NCBI RefSeq assembly: GCF_000203795.2
Contig: NW_006281102.1
Location: 476,567 to 540,566 of the forward strand
Length of the DNA stretch: 64,000 nucleotides
Direction of reading: 5' to 3'
Source: Batrachochytrium dendrobatidis JAM81
Lineage: Eukaryota; Chytridiomycota; Chytridiomycetes; Rhizophydiales
Part shown: piece after piece, positions 45,190-56,312 of the stretch
Layout: the number at the start of each line of letters is the position of its first letter
Position numbering within the stretch: position 1 is the first letter of the stretch
Made by a program: the position numbers and the translations under genes
The notes under the pieces: model-generated
What the model saw: the letters and a program-made list of their open reading frames with translations, nothing else
Databases searched by the model: none
Told to the model about the DNA's origin: nothing

Positions 45190-47030
45190 TTATAACTGAA
45201 ACAATTCAACCCACAAATCTACCATCTTCTTGGAAATAACCAACTCTGAGCTGCTGAGCTTTCCGATCCGGGAGTCTCTATAATCGCCAGGTGCATCCAT
45301 TTTTCCATATAAACAAAATGGCAATCCTGAAAGTTCCCAATCAACATTTACACCTGCACTTTCAGTTGCCCAGTAAGTAGGCTCCATCATGTTCAGGTTT
45401 TTTGAAGGGATGCGTTCGCCAATGCCACCATTGAACCATAGTGGTTTACCATGTTCATCTGCATGGTATAAACCACCGCATACCTTGTGCTTGCCTTCTT
45501 GTTCAAAAACTTTCCCAATTGCTCCGCCGTTATCCAAAAAAACTGTGAATGGAATCTGCAATGCTTCATGAGACAACCAATACGTTTCCTTGTCACCTAT
45601 AAACAGTAGTTCAAATTGTGTTAATACCATGTTCAAATCAGCGTGTATTACTTTTAAATAAAAGGTGCATACCGTATGTCTTTGAGTATATCAAGTCCAT
45701 ATAAGGCATACTGTTAAGTGCACATGTGAGGAGAATAGCAGGCATCGATCTTGTCTTATCCCAAACCACAACTCCTGAATCAAGCTCATCGGACGAGACT
45801 TTCGCCATCACGCGACTAGTATTGAATATGAGATTTTCTTTGAATGGCTCAGCTAATGTGTTGATTAAATCAGTCAATCCAGGTCCACGACCATAAGTTC
45901 CAAATCCAAGAGTTCGATCACGAAAAAACAATGCTCCTGTTTCCTTGTATGCCTTTGTCTCAAACAATGTTTCTGGATGTTGGAAAAACAAGGCATCAGT
46001 ATCCATCAAAATGACTTGTTGAAAACTAGATGCCAATACTGCCAATGGCTTGTTCTCCCATCCTTTGCTGCATTTCTTCAGACCAAGCACAGATTGCATG
46101 TCCACAAGTGTAACTCGATGTAACGACGTCAATGCATCACGCTCCTTTTGCCCAAGATCGTCTTCGCCACAATATATGATTTCAATTGGCAATTGATTAC
46201 CAATAAAATTAAGCATGGTGATGGAGTGTTGGGCGACTAAAGCGTATTTTGAACCAGTGGTCATGACAATTCCACGTCCTTTTGATTTTAAAAGTGATTC
46301 CACTGCCGAGTGGTACATAGGTCCATTGATGATCCATGGATAAAGTTTTTTTTCCAATTGGAAAAGTTGATCCTCCATGCGAGTCCTTGTAGCAGAATCG
46401 TATTGGCAAATCACCAGTTGATAGTAAATGTCAAAGGCTTTTTGATAAGTACGTGCAATGTTCCCCAATTCAACCATATCACCGCCGTCGGGAATTGCTT
46501 CTTTACTATTGATGTATTTCAGTGCTGATATAATCTGATTTATATATGCATCGCTGATTTTAATTGATGGCCCGGATTTACCATTAGAGCTAAAAATCAA
46601 ATGATGTCAGTGTTGAGCCGAGTAATCGAATGCCCATTCTTATTGTAAAGCTGACTACTTTGTTCACATACCTCATGTTTAAACTTTTAGAGCACAGTGG
46701 TTCTAGTGAAACAACTGTGCTATAGACTGCAGTGTAACTATCTTCAATACTTGAACCGACATGCCCTTCAAGTTTGGAATAACGAATAGAATATGCGCCT
46801 ATGGTTGCAGAGTATTAGTTTAACGATATTGACCCGAATACAAGCTTCAAAACTACAAATAGTCGGTGTATTCGACTGAATTTGAATAGTATTAGTCTCA
46901 AAAATAACATACCAATGTGTATAAATGCAACTAATGCTACAACACTCATTAAAAGATACAGGAGTATAGAGCTTTTGGCCTTTTTTCTGAATATGTCATA
47001 AGCATGTCTTGCTGCAAACATGTCAAACAT
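45190..47030 (-). CDS. Alpha-mannosyltransferase, GT71 (MNN1-like) family
   Basis: Golgi type II glycosyltransferase that adds alpha-linked mannose to glycoproteins. Four exons, 47030-46913, 46798-46672, 46589-45673 and 45596-45190, splice in phase to 522 residues. The cytosolic tail MFDMFAARHAYDIFRKKAK precedes the anchor SILLYLLMSVVALVAFIHIG. Catalytic-domain landmarks are GRGIVMTTGSKYALVAQHSI, LPIEIIYCGEDDLGQKE, VLASSFQQVILMDTDALFF with the metal-binding DTD, and LDSGVVVWDKTRS. After the last intron come DKETYWLSHEAL and VCGGLYHADEHGKPLWFNGG. These are the standard MNN1/MNT blocks. Acceptor and linkage cannot be assigned. Confidence 0.9.
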
Positions 47031-47593
47031 GATTAGTATCAAGTCAAAGTATCCACCATCTCAGCTAATCAATTCAGCTACCTTTTTGAGAGCCAGCATA
47101 CACGAATCCTAAATATTTGGCATGTATTTAAATTGACGATTAATATCTAGGGTTGGTGAAATCGAATAAAAGTAGCCAAAACTAGACAGATACAATGTAT
47201 CTGACGCTTATTATTCCACTCCAACTATGCATGAAACTCAAATAAATTCAAGACATTGTCTATCAAGTCATCAATACGCACCACGATAGCTTTTGGCTGA
47301 AAACCCCTTTTGACTAGAGTAGTCATATACGTTGTCACAAAGTGGGTGCATTTCAATCTGATATTTATTTTTAAAGCTAATCAAACAATTTGCTGAAGAT
47401 GAGTGTAAACCCCAGCTGGGTCTACTTATATTTTACAGCTGTTTGTCAGTTTAAACATCATGGTAGTGTTTGAAAATTAAGCAAATGTTGAACGTGGCAT
47501 TCTAATAGTGGCTCTGGTAGATCTAACATTATTGAATCTCCGCAAATCTGTAATTGATTAAATATCGACCATTTTGATGTAGTCTTCAGTGCC

Positions 47594-48340
47594 TCATTTC
47601 ACCGCCATACTCACATAAAATGAAACACTGAACAAGAGTCAAAGTATAGTAAGCGACCGGTCTCATAAAATGGTGTGTCAGTTTGCTGGACAGCATTGTT
47701 TTTGAACCCACCAGTCGACTGATCTCTTGGTGATTGGCATGTATGGTTGCATTCTTGAGATTGTTCTCTTGAACTAGAGCCTATCTGATGTGAGTTTCCA
47801 AAACACAAGAGTTTCTTTGGTGCCATGGTTGTCAGATATTCCATGGTTGTGCCAGATATTCCATGGTTGTGTGTAAAACCAACATCTTCAACAACATACT
47901 GTCCAGTCGTGGCTTGTGAATCCAAGTCCCATCTGTTTGGTTTCTGTTCAATCTCATCAGCTCTTGCAACTCGGATGTCTTTCAAGACTTTCTAAACAGT
48001 GACATGCAACATTTCCAAACATCCATGTTATTCTAGACAACATACCACAAAACAACACTGTCTGACTAGACATGGTTTACCAACCGGTCAACAGACATTA
48101 ATATTGTGATAGTTGCAACTACACTACAGTTTCATACTGTCAATTTATGAACCTTGCAGAAAATGACTCGAGTATAATAAGAATGACTTTGTCAAGCAAT
48201 TCCAGACACTGAGGCCGAGAATGTTTACTCGAATCAATTTGTAGTAGGAAAGCAACAAGCGTTTAACCATTGTATATTCTAGAATAATAACTGCATGATA
48301 GTGCTCCATCCTACATGAATATGGCTGTGATGATATATGC
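47594..48340 (-). mobile_element. 747-bp TIR element, copy 1 (inverted relative to copy 2 at 61320)
   Basis: The whole segment is repeated, reverse-complemented, at 61320-62066 with very few differences; I noticed only isolated substitutions near the non-coding end. The ends are imperfect inverted repeats: TTTCACCGCCATACTCACAT at the left and, reading from the right, ATCACAGCCATATTCATGTA. Both resemble the window-wide terminus consensus. An internal 124-codon ORF lies on the minus strand. No transposase motif is visible, so it looks non-autonomous. Confidence 0.82.
47611..47985 (-). CDS. 124-codon ORF carried by the 747-bp element (copy 1)
   Basis: Translated frame contains LKDIRVARADEIEQKPNRWD, a short internal repeat (ISGTTMEYLTTM area, from two copies of an about 20-bp unit ending ATATCTG) and ends in the element's terminal repeat (YFDSCSVFHFM). 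The same protein, residue for residue, is encoded in copy 2. Upstream an ATG (48074 area, reading MSSQTVLF) followed by GT...TTTAG could be a first exon joined at KVLKDIRV. I recognise no family. It may be a captured host exon or simply open repeat DNA. Confidence 0.35.
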   Translation of the reverse strand: MKDIRVARADEIEQKPNRWDLDSQATTGQYVVEDVGFTHNHGISGTTMEYLTTMAPKKLLCFGNSHQIGSSSREQSQECNHTCQSPRDQSTGGFKNNAVQQTDTPFYETGRLLYFDSCSVFHFM

Positions 48341-49450
48341 AGCATGGTGCAGCAGAAAAAACATTTTTTGCAGAGCAGCAAGCCAAACTAAGCCGCTACA
48401 CCAAGAGATTTAAAGTAGATAGATACTTTAAAAGATGGTAAAGCAGAAACATTCTGGCACTAATATCCAAGCAAATGCCTAGAAATGCTCGTTTAATTGG
48501 ATTACTTTTATGATCATCGGTTCCGCTACTATATGCAATCACCATAATACAGGGTTTTGAACATACCCTAAAAACTAGGATGCAGAAATAAGTCGACTGC
48601 TTACAGATATCGGAAGTCGGAAAGTCCAAATCATTCCGATATGACTTAAAAAATGTGCTAGTCATGCAAACACCCTTGTTTTAGCAAGATGAAGCTGCCA
48701 ATATACACATGAAACTGATTGATATTTGAAGTTAGTATGATGGTTTCTTTTGCAAATCAAGTCGTTTATTTACCAGGCTATGATGCCATTGCATCTTTTT
48801 TTCATAGTCAAATCTATACGCCAAAACAAATTTGTATATTGACCCGATATGATCAATAATGGTTGCGCTGATTTTGCTCCCGAAATTTCACGCTATTGTT
48901 TGGATTAAAGCCTTTTTTGCTATTTGAAGCATTGTTACATCTCGATCCACAATGACACTGCTTTTAAAAATATGCGCCATTTATGCCACTCGTTTGTTGA
49001 TAAATTCACATTCAAAATATACCTTGGCTATTGTTCAGTGCCAATACATCAATCTATGGTTATATCCACTCCACCTAGTGTTTCACTAAAACCGGCGATT
49101 AGGTATAAGCCATAAACATATCATATTAGACTGTACTGAAGCAAGGGGGCTGAGTTTTTTTATCCTTGAGATACTTGCCACCTTATAACACTTGTATGCT
49201 GGTATTCTTGCTAAATAGTACTTGATTTTTTGAATGCTCACTCGAGTAGTCTTACAGTTATCGGAAACGTCTTGTCCACTATAGAGCTCGTTAGGGGATC
49301 AGTTCCTGCGTGATTCCATTGGTTGGATGCATGTAAGCATTTTTATAACCCTAAATCTGATACGCCTTGTCACTTTTATTTATTCCGAACACATATGGTG
49401 CTTAGATGTGGGGCCACTAATCGGAAAGCAGTTTTAGTGAAAAAATTTCA
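48341..49450. other. Sparse region between the TIR element and the reductase gene
   Basis: About 1.1 kb of AT-rich DNA with only short open frames that show no domain or amphipathic pattern. I see no gene here; the right end is the reductase promoter. Confidence 0.45.
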
Positions 49451-49459
49451 ACCTATAGT

Positions 49460-49466
49460 ATATATA
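49460..49466 (+). promoter_or_regulatory. TATA-like box upstream of the ferric reductase gene
   Basis: ATATATA within CCTATAGTATATATAGAGC, about 85 bp before the ATG at 49548. Similar TATA boxes lie about 80-100 bp before several secreted-protein genes of this accessory region. Confidence 0.4.
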
Positions 49467-49547
49467 GAGCAACAACTTTCCTAGTTATTCAATCGTCTCT
49501 ACACACAGGTTTCCCTATACACTCTCACCGAGTTTTATCAAGCTAGC

Positions 49548-51892
49548 ATGGGCTCAAGTCAGTTCTCTACTAAGCTAATCCTTCAAGGATCTGCTGCCAT
49601 AGTGGCCTTTATCGCGTTTGCATTTACTTTGATTATTCCTTCGCTTGAACGTCTGGGATTTATTTCATTTCGCACAACTCTTTTTACTGTCAATTTGACG
49701 GATGAATATTTTTTGTTGTTTGGCTTGATGCCATTCAGTATTATAATCGTTTTGCTGTTTCTTAGAAACGCAAGTACGGATGATGATGCTGTTCGCGCTC
49801 TTGGGCCATCCGAATCTAGCAGTGATAGTAATGCATCTCCTGTCTTGTCTTCGCTATGGGCACCACGATGGAACTATTTTGCTCGATTCAGTAAATTATT
49901 TGCGCCTTGGTCCACTGGTGATGTTGTGGTCGGAACAGCTCTAGTGCTGACTCATTTTGTATGGTTTGCTCAACCCGTGATTCTCCGTATATATGTGTAC
50001 AATGCTGGAAAACCATTTCCCAGTACCGTCAATCTTATTAGACAGCTGTGCAACAATGCTGGTAAGTTGATATATAGACATTGTATATTTTGAACTCGAC
50101 TGCCTGACTTTAAAGTGTATGAACTTGTTTGATCTGACCCGGTCCTTTTCGTTTGCTTCCATTAGGTATGGTCGGTATGTGGGATGCTGGGCTTACCATC
50201 ATTTTTGCTGTACGCGAAAACTTCGCTACCAAGGCAATCCTTGGTAAAGAGGCTGGCCAATACCACCGTGGAATCAAGTACCATATTGCACTAGGATACG
50301 CTAGCTTTTTTTTTATTACTGTTCACAGTATATTCTATCTTTCCTACTTTTCCTCTCTAAACAGGCTCGCAGTCAACGTTCTCCCGCATTTATCTAACAA
50401 GGGCTATATGAGTTTTTTGGGTATCATTTCTTGGATTGCTTTTACTCTTATGGTGATTTCTTCTGTTTTCAAGGCCCGTCGCTACAACTATCGCATTTTT
50501 TACTGGACTCATCAACTATTTATCGTGTTCCTATTATTTGCCTTTGCACATGTGTTTGAGACATTATATCCTATGGTGGGACCTCTTATTTACTTTATCT
50601 TTGATAGAGTCATGCCTCGATTAAAGCTAGAACGCAATACTTTTGCCATCCTTACCCGTGTTACTCCCACCATTGTGCGTCTCGATGTTCCTATTAATGG
50701 TGCATTTACAAAGTCTAGTATTTATGCTCCTGGCGACTGGGTCAATATTCTTGTTCCTTCTATTTCTTCATTGAATTGGCACCCATTTTCTATTGCGTCA
50801 TACCATCCTACTAGCTCCGATACCATTACTATTTTTGTAAAATCGCGTGGCGATTGGACCAATACATTGGTTGAAACCTCGACTGCTGCTGGCTCTACTG
50901 TTGCAATCAAGATCGACGGTGTATTTGGCTCGCGTAACATAGAATATCTCCAATACAAGCACTTGGTTCTCATTGGTGCAGGTACAGGCATGGCTGCGTT
51001 GGTTCCTTATTTGGCACATTATATTCGTGCTACTACTGGCCATATTACCCTGATATGGTCTGCCAAGAATGTATCCGACATGTGTATCTATAGCGAATTA
51101 TTCGAGTTGATTTCCAACAAATCATTCAAAGGACGTCTTACGTTGCATATACACACCACTGCACCGCAGCAGGAATATGAAACTATCAAGTCCAGTATAG
51201 ATGACGAAACAACCGTTTCAAACTCAGAGTCTACCAATGAGAGCTCTGTTCACTCTGACAACACTACTATAAAGCATGGAGTTATTATAGTTTCTGCTAC
51301 GGGTTCAGTAGATGCTTCTGCTGCAGATCGTTCCAATTCTGGCCATCTTCCATTCGGCTACATGACTATTGCACTTGCTTTGCTAGTTTTTGGTGCATCC
51401 ATTGGCGGCTATGCATTAGGTAGACTCGTGCTTCCAGACTATAGTAAAGCCACATGTTCGTCAAGAACTAGTTATCTTCTTACTGGCTCGAATCACTTTA
51501 TGTGCTGGTACTATTACTATTGGGCACCCATGTTTTTTGCATGCTTATTTGCAATGGTTGCTGGATTGACGTTTACCACATGTGTCACATCACTACGAAT
51601 CTTTGTTTTTGGTAAATCAAATCAGGCATCTAAATCTAACAAGCCGAACCATGTACATGCCAATTGCCACCCTATTCGTCCAATTGACTTTGTCCGCTCA
51701 TGTACACCAAAGACTGGCCGACCTCAGATTGAAACTCTCCTTGGCGAGGCATTCGCTTCTTCCAAGGATGGTGCTTATGGTGGTTCAAAGATTGCTGTTA
51801 TGGCTGCAGGACCTGAACGTATGTTACGTACAGCTGAACACTTCACTATGGAGAGTGGACATACATTCTATCGTGAGTCTTGGAAAGTATGA
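49548..51892 (+). CDS. Ferric reductase / NADPH oxidase-like transmembrane oxidoreductase
   Basis: Two exons, 49548-50061 and 50166-51892, give 746 residues. The membrane domain has two pairs of haem-ligand histidines 14-15 residues apart, KYHIALGYASFFFITVHSIF and YWTHQLFIVFLLFAFAHVFE. It is followed by the FAD-binding motif HPFSIASYHP and the NADPH motif HLVLIGAGTGMAALVPYLAH; the C-terminus is the usual VMAAGPERMLRTAE...FYRESWKV. An extra pair of hydrophobic helices (MTIALALLVFGASIGGYALG and YYYYWAPMFFACLFAMVAGL) interrupts the C-terminal nucleotide-binding half, a layout I know from plant FRO-type ferric reductases rather than yeast FREs. It probably transfers electrons across the plasma membrane to Fe3+ or O2; which one cannot be told from sequence. 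Confidence 0.87.
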
Positions 51893-52361
51893 TTAGTTTA
51901 AATAAAATTTTAATTCCTCATTGCATTCATCAGCAAAATTGTCCTCCCATCATGTCTTCAATAGGCAATAAATTTGAGCAAGGCTGATCATTCTCAGCAG
52001 CGCCAACATCTGTTCTTGCCAGTTTATCTCGAATGAGTATGGCATGCTCGGAATTGTTTTGTGCATTAGCATTGGTTTATTTTACGGATAAAATGCGTTT
52101 AAAAACAATAGTAAAATCATTTGGGTTCAAGAATACTCACATCAAGTCATGCATAGTATAAACTTTGATGCTGTATAATCATCAAAGATTGAATGATCTT
52201 GACCTGTATTCAACACTTGGATGTATGACTTGCATCCAGCCATGATCTGACATTGATTGACACTATGCTTGCCAGTTTGAAGCAATTGAATATCTAAAAT
52301 TGAATTGTCCAACACATTTATACAAAGGAAACCATAGGCAACGAATATGCTGTTAGTAGTC

Positions 52362-52834
52362 ACCATTGTATTTACGTAACGTGGAGTATTACGAGCGCCA
52401 AAGTACATAAAAGACAGTCAATCCCATGATATAATTGTTCTCCGTTTATTAAACAGCATTGTGCTCGCTGATCTTCTGGTGATTGTCATGAAAGCAACAG
52501 TTGCATTACTGAGATGTGCAACTATCGAGCTTTTGAACTATAAACGTATCCGAGTTCAGGATACAACAAAGGTGAGTTTGTAGAGTTTAGTTGACAGCAA
52601 TATAACCCAATATCGATTGCAATGAATGAATCTAGTGATCGTATAATGTATATCAAATGAGGATAGTTTTAGTTCAAAACCATAGTTTGATTTTGTGTAT
52701 CATGATAGTTGTGTCATTAAAAAAGCGGCCAATGTGTAGTATGGAAGCACAACGAATATCCAATTATAGTTTATTCCAAAGCAAGTCGCCATAGGATAAA
52801 TAAAGTGCTTTATCTTGTATGAATACAACTGTAA
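52362..52834 (+). repeat. TIR element, about 470 bp, degraded
   Basis: Left end ACCATTGTATTTACGTAACG followed by TGGAGTATTAC; right end TGTATGAATACAACTGTAAT. The interior has the family blocks CAAAGTACATAA, AACAGCATTGTG and CTGATCTTCTGGTGATTGTC. Divergence from other copies suggests an older insertion. It lies between the reductase gene and the pentapeptide-repeat gene. Confidence 0.65.
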
Positions 52835-52983
52835 TTAGAATTCAGTTTTAGTTCATCATATGGGGTTAATATGCTGGCAATACCTCTAACCTTTTGCATT
52901 CATAGATCTCTCTTCGTGCTTTTGGTTTCCTCATCTTTAAATGAGCCGGCCTTGCCTGACCTTTCTTGTCATTTAAATGGCTA

Positions 52984-53445
52984 TTATTTAGATGTTGCCT
53001 GTGAATGCTGTCCATGTGAATGATGTCTATGTAGATGCCATCCATGTAGATGCCATCTATGTGAATGATGCCCATGTAGAGGCTGTCTTTGTGGAGACTG
53101 TCCATGTGGAGGCTGTCTTTGTGGAGACTGTCCATGTGGAGGCTGTCCATGTGGAGGCTGTCTTTGTAGAGGTTGTCTTTGTAGAGGCTGCCCATGTGAA
53201 TGATGTCCATGTGGAGACTGTTTACGTGAATACTGTTCACCTATATGTTGTACATGATGTAGGGGCTCAAGTTTATGCCATTGTTGCAACATTGATTTGG
53301 ATCCAGCAGCTGGTGTTGAGAAACCTCCAGTGGGACTACGCTTTAACAAGTAGAGCGACTGCGCTTCTATATTAGATGAAATTACTATGGCATTGGTATT
53401 GGCAGTTGCTATTACCGTCATTACAAATAGAGCTATGAGCTTCAT
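52984..53445 (-). CDS. Secreted His/Gln/Pro pentapeptide-repeat protein
   Basis: Single exon, 153 residues. The start MKLIALFVMTVIATANTNAI is a clear signal peptide. After a short spacer (LLKRSPTGGFSTPAAGSK) comes a run of five-residue units of the type QPLQR, QPPHG, QSPQR, and then His-rich units (HGHHSHRW, HRHHSHGQHS). At DNA level the units are 15 bp with two alternating variants (TCCATGTGGAGGCTG and TCTTTGTGGAGACTG on the plus strand). This keeps all nearby frames open, so minus-frame and plus-strand shadows exist; the signal peptide identifies the real frame. His/Gln richness could give metal binding. No homologous family is recognised. A TATA-like box lies about 90 bp upstream. Confidence 0.7.
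   Translation of the reverse strand: MKLIALFVMTVIATANTNAIVISSNIEAQSLYLLKRSPTGGFSTPAAGSKSMLQQWHKLEPLHHVQHIGEQYSRKQSPHGHHSHGQPLQRQPLQRQPPHGQPPHGQSPQRQPPHGQSPQRQPLHGHHSHRWHLHGWHLHRHHSHGQHSQATSK
53014..53255. repeat. 15-bp tandem repeat array in the pentapeptide-repeat gene
   Basis: Roughly sixteen imperfect 15-bp units (for example CCATGTGGAGGCTGT), corresponding to the five-residue protein repeat. Two unit types alternate in the middle, suggesting growth by duplication of 30-bp blocks. Confidence 0.8.
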
Positions 53446-53531
53446 AGTGTCGAGTATAGGCTGTGATCAGGGAAAAGCAACAAAGGGTTGGAACTAGTTA
53501 GCAGGGCTTGATGATCGCAGGTATGCTTTAC

Positions 53532-53538
53532 CTTTATA
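53532..53538 (-). promoter_or_regulatory. TATA-like box before the pentapeptide-repeat gene
   Basis: TATAAAG on the minus strand, about 90 bp before the ATG at 53445. Confidence 0.4.
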
Positions 53539-53545
53539 TTATGCA

Positions 53546-53938
53546 TGCGGAAAGCCAGCCCTTTAGACAGTCAAACAAGGGCTATCTGATCATCCCTAGT
53601 GACGTTGCACCAAGCTTTGAAGTCTAGTATTTTGCTTGCAATGTTGCTTTGAGTACACCTCTAGCCCTTGAGCAAGTACACGTTCAAGGGCTTTCCGCAA
53701 CAAACACAAACCACTTTTGTGATTTGCATTCCTGAAGTACATACCAATGTATTCAAACATGATATTTTGAAAGCTACTATTTACCAAGCAATGATTCTAT
53801 GAGACTACCTCATTCTATAGTATTAGGGTTTATTTCTACAAATAAAGCCAATGTTTCTTTGGTTCATTTTTTTCAACAGCTAAAATATCCGAGTATATTC
53901 GGATTGAGTTCTAATGCCATGTAAATAAGTAGCTCAAA
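53546..53938. other. Intergenic region, no gene seen
   Basis: Contains a 9-bp inverted repeat (AGCCCTTGA 53663-53671, TCAAGGGCT 53684-53692) and short open frames without features. Otherwise unremarkable AT-rich DNA between the pentapeptide-repeat gene and the GT32 stop. Confidence 0.45.
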
Positions 53939-55328
53939 CTACAGGAGTGGCTCGGAAATAGCCTTCTTTTCATCCTCCCACGAATGTGACTGATGTATCA
54001 CTGCAAATGCATTATGTTCTGGATCGACATCTTGGCATAAAACAGACTCGGATGCGAGTTCCTCAGAAAAGCAAGAGTCATAGCTTCCATTTGTAATATT
54101 CCAATTAGATGGCATGATCAATTCTATGCCAAATTTAAGAGGTTTAATTATTGAAAATAAATCTTGACTGAAAACAATATCAAACATATACATACCACCA
54201 GGCGGAATATATGTAATCGTTGGCATTGCATCGCTCAACAATTTTAGTTCAAATTCATGCAGAGCATTGAGCATGGCAATTGAATCTGTAGATGACTTGA
54301 TGGCTGACTTGTCTAGCGTATCTCTGATCTTTACCAAAAAATATGTCCAAAATGGATGTTCAGGTGTTGATGCCATCCACACATTAGGTATGTTGCCACT
54401 ATAGGCATAGTGACGTGACGTAAGAAAGACTAATACACCTCCTGTTTCAATCATTGGCTCAAATGACTTGAAGCATTCTGTGTCCATATCAGCATAAATT
54501 CCTCCATGCTATCTCAATAATTTATTGGGTGGACGGCATTTAGACAAAAATAAGCTATTTGTTAGTTTAATACTATTATAAAAAATACCATAAGTATGCC
54601 AAAAATAGATCTCACCAAATGCATATACATGTATCGAGCAATATTGGCACGACTGATGTTGGTTGGAAGAGCATTGAACGTATCCAACATCCAGGGAAAG
54701 TGATCTTCGCACAGCTTCAAGTTATCTTCATTGGTCCATAGCATATAATCCCAGTGTTTGTGATGGTCAATCCAGCTGTTTTGCCAAGCTTGGAGTTTCT
54801 AGTAGTTATAGGTTCAACAATAACAATGAGTTGAATATTCTGAATGAAGGCAATTTCAAACTGAATCTGCATGCTTTCATTTAAAATCAGTATTCTGTTC
54901 TTGATAACCAATATAATACTCACAAGTGGTACTGTTTCTTTTTCCCAGGATTGGTGAATGATGCGTGGAATAGGGACATGAGGTACTTGTCGTTGAATGG
55001 CCATGGAGCGTGATTTACCATTGCAATTTTTAGTAGTTTGGTACAATGGCAAGGCAAACACTTGGCCATCGTCTTTTATAAACGGTGAGTCGATATGGCA
55101 CAATGTATCCATATAAAAGATAGAGCATAGAAGAAGTGACGTGAACAGCATCAAAGTAAACAGCAGCAATTTGTTGCGGGGTGACACTATATGTCGAATT
55201 AAACTGCGTACTTGACGTTTTACAAATCGGTTTTTGATATGGATATATATATTTGGATGCAAGCACTTTATCTTAAACTGCTCTATAGTGTTCGCAACAT
55301 AGTCATTTGTAGTATTAGGCATCTTCAT
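53939..55328 (-). CDS. GT32-family glycosyltransferase (OCH1-like)
   Basis: Golgi type II glycosyltransferase with a DXD sugar-transfer motif. Three exons, 55328-54924, 54798-54616 and 54508-53939, splice in phase to 385 residues. A basic cytosolic tail precedes the anchor NKLLLFTLMLFTSLLLCSIF. The catalytic start is IPRIIHQSWEKETVPLKLQA across intron 1, then HWDYMLWTNEDNLKLCEDHF, ALPTNISRANIARYMYMHLH and GGIYADMDTECFKSFEPMIE containing DMD. The C-terminal part has IPNVWMASTPEHPFWTYFL and AVIHQSHSWED. These are the typical OCH1/SUR1/IPT-type GT32 blocks; whether the acceptor is an N-glycan or a sphingolipid is not decidable here. Confidence 0.9.
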
Positions 55329-56120
55329 TTGAGACGGATATACTAAAACAAAACTTATAAAACTACAACGCAGCAGAATTAAAGTTGCTATGTCATGGTT
55401 TAGAGCCAAGCATTACAAATTCTATGGATTTGTAATTAAGATAACATAACAAGATCAACCATCAAAGGCGGAGTTTGGTAGATTGAGTGCTTGGTAGAAC
55501 ATGAGATGGTAGCTGGAATAGTTAATGTGTAGCACTGCACATGTTTGATAGATATCAAAAGATGATAACAAATAGACCTTTTTAAACTAACCAGATGAAA
55601 ATCGATATCATAAACAAGCCATTTATCAAGAGTCTACAGCAGTTAAGAATCAATGACAGGCTATAGACAATAAACTATTCAACTGGAATGCACCTATCGA
55701 TACTTGCTTGTTTACAGACTTTTCTACCTTGCCAAGACAGTTGAAATGAGAAACCAACTCTTCATGGCATGACCTCACAAGTAGTGTTTATAACCCATAT
55801 ATTCATATGTTAATAGGAACGCTTTTGTAGGATGAATTTGTATAATTTTCCAGTAGACATCAATGCAGTCTCGTTGCTTTATCTGCCATCTTTCCATTTA
55901 AAGTTGCTACTGCTGATTCGCAAATATTGACCACATCCTGGAAATCTACTCAACTGCCATTGTTATTTGTCTCGAAAGAACTGACAACTTTTCTATGATT
56001 TCAGATCTAGTATAATCAATACTCTGCTAAAAAACGAGGACACTAGATCTGAGTAGTTTATAAAGCCATCGATTCTATATTAATAACTGCCTGATTTGTA
56101 CTAAAGTAGAGTTGAAGGTT
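55329..56120. other. Intergenic region, no gene seen
   Basis: AT-rich DNA upstream of the GT32 gene; no domain-bearing ORF. The adjoining stretch towards 56280 is a half copy of the TIR repeat. Confidence 0.45.
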
Positions 56121-56280
56121 GAACATTCGTTTAGTTTTTATACAAAAATGAGCATAAATACCTGCCAGCTTTGTCAACAAGTCAGTACACAATGTTGTTT
56201 AGTAAATCCAGTAAACTATCACACCATGAAACCAACTTTTATTTAGTGTTCTATTTTACGTGAATACAGCGTAAAATTAC
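56121..56280 (-). repeat. TIR element, right half
   Basis: Ends TTTAGTGTTCTATTTTACGT followed by GAATACAGCGTAA, the family terminus in reverse orientation. It is preceded by GTAAACTATCACACCATGAA and CAAAAATGAGCATAAATACC, which also occur, nearly unchanged, in the copy ending at 59303. No left terminus found, so truncated. It lies just downstream of the Asn-Pro repeat gene's stop. Confidence 0.68.
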
Positions 56281-56312
56281 AATAATTTGGTAGTATAGAT
56301 ATGTTTATTAAG

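Noticed and set aside
52142..52408. 88-codon minus-strand ORF
   Set aside because: Its first third lies in the terminus of a TIR element and the remainder has no protein-like pattern.
53014..53255. CRISPR-like regular repeats
   Set aside because: The units are contiguous 15-bp coding repeats with no unique spacers, in a eukaryotic secreted-protein gene.
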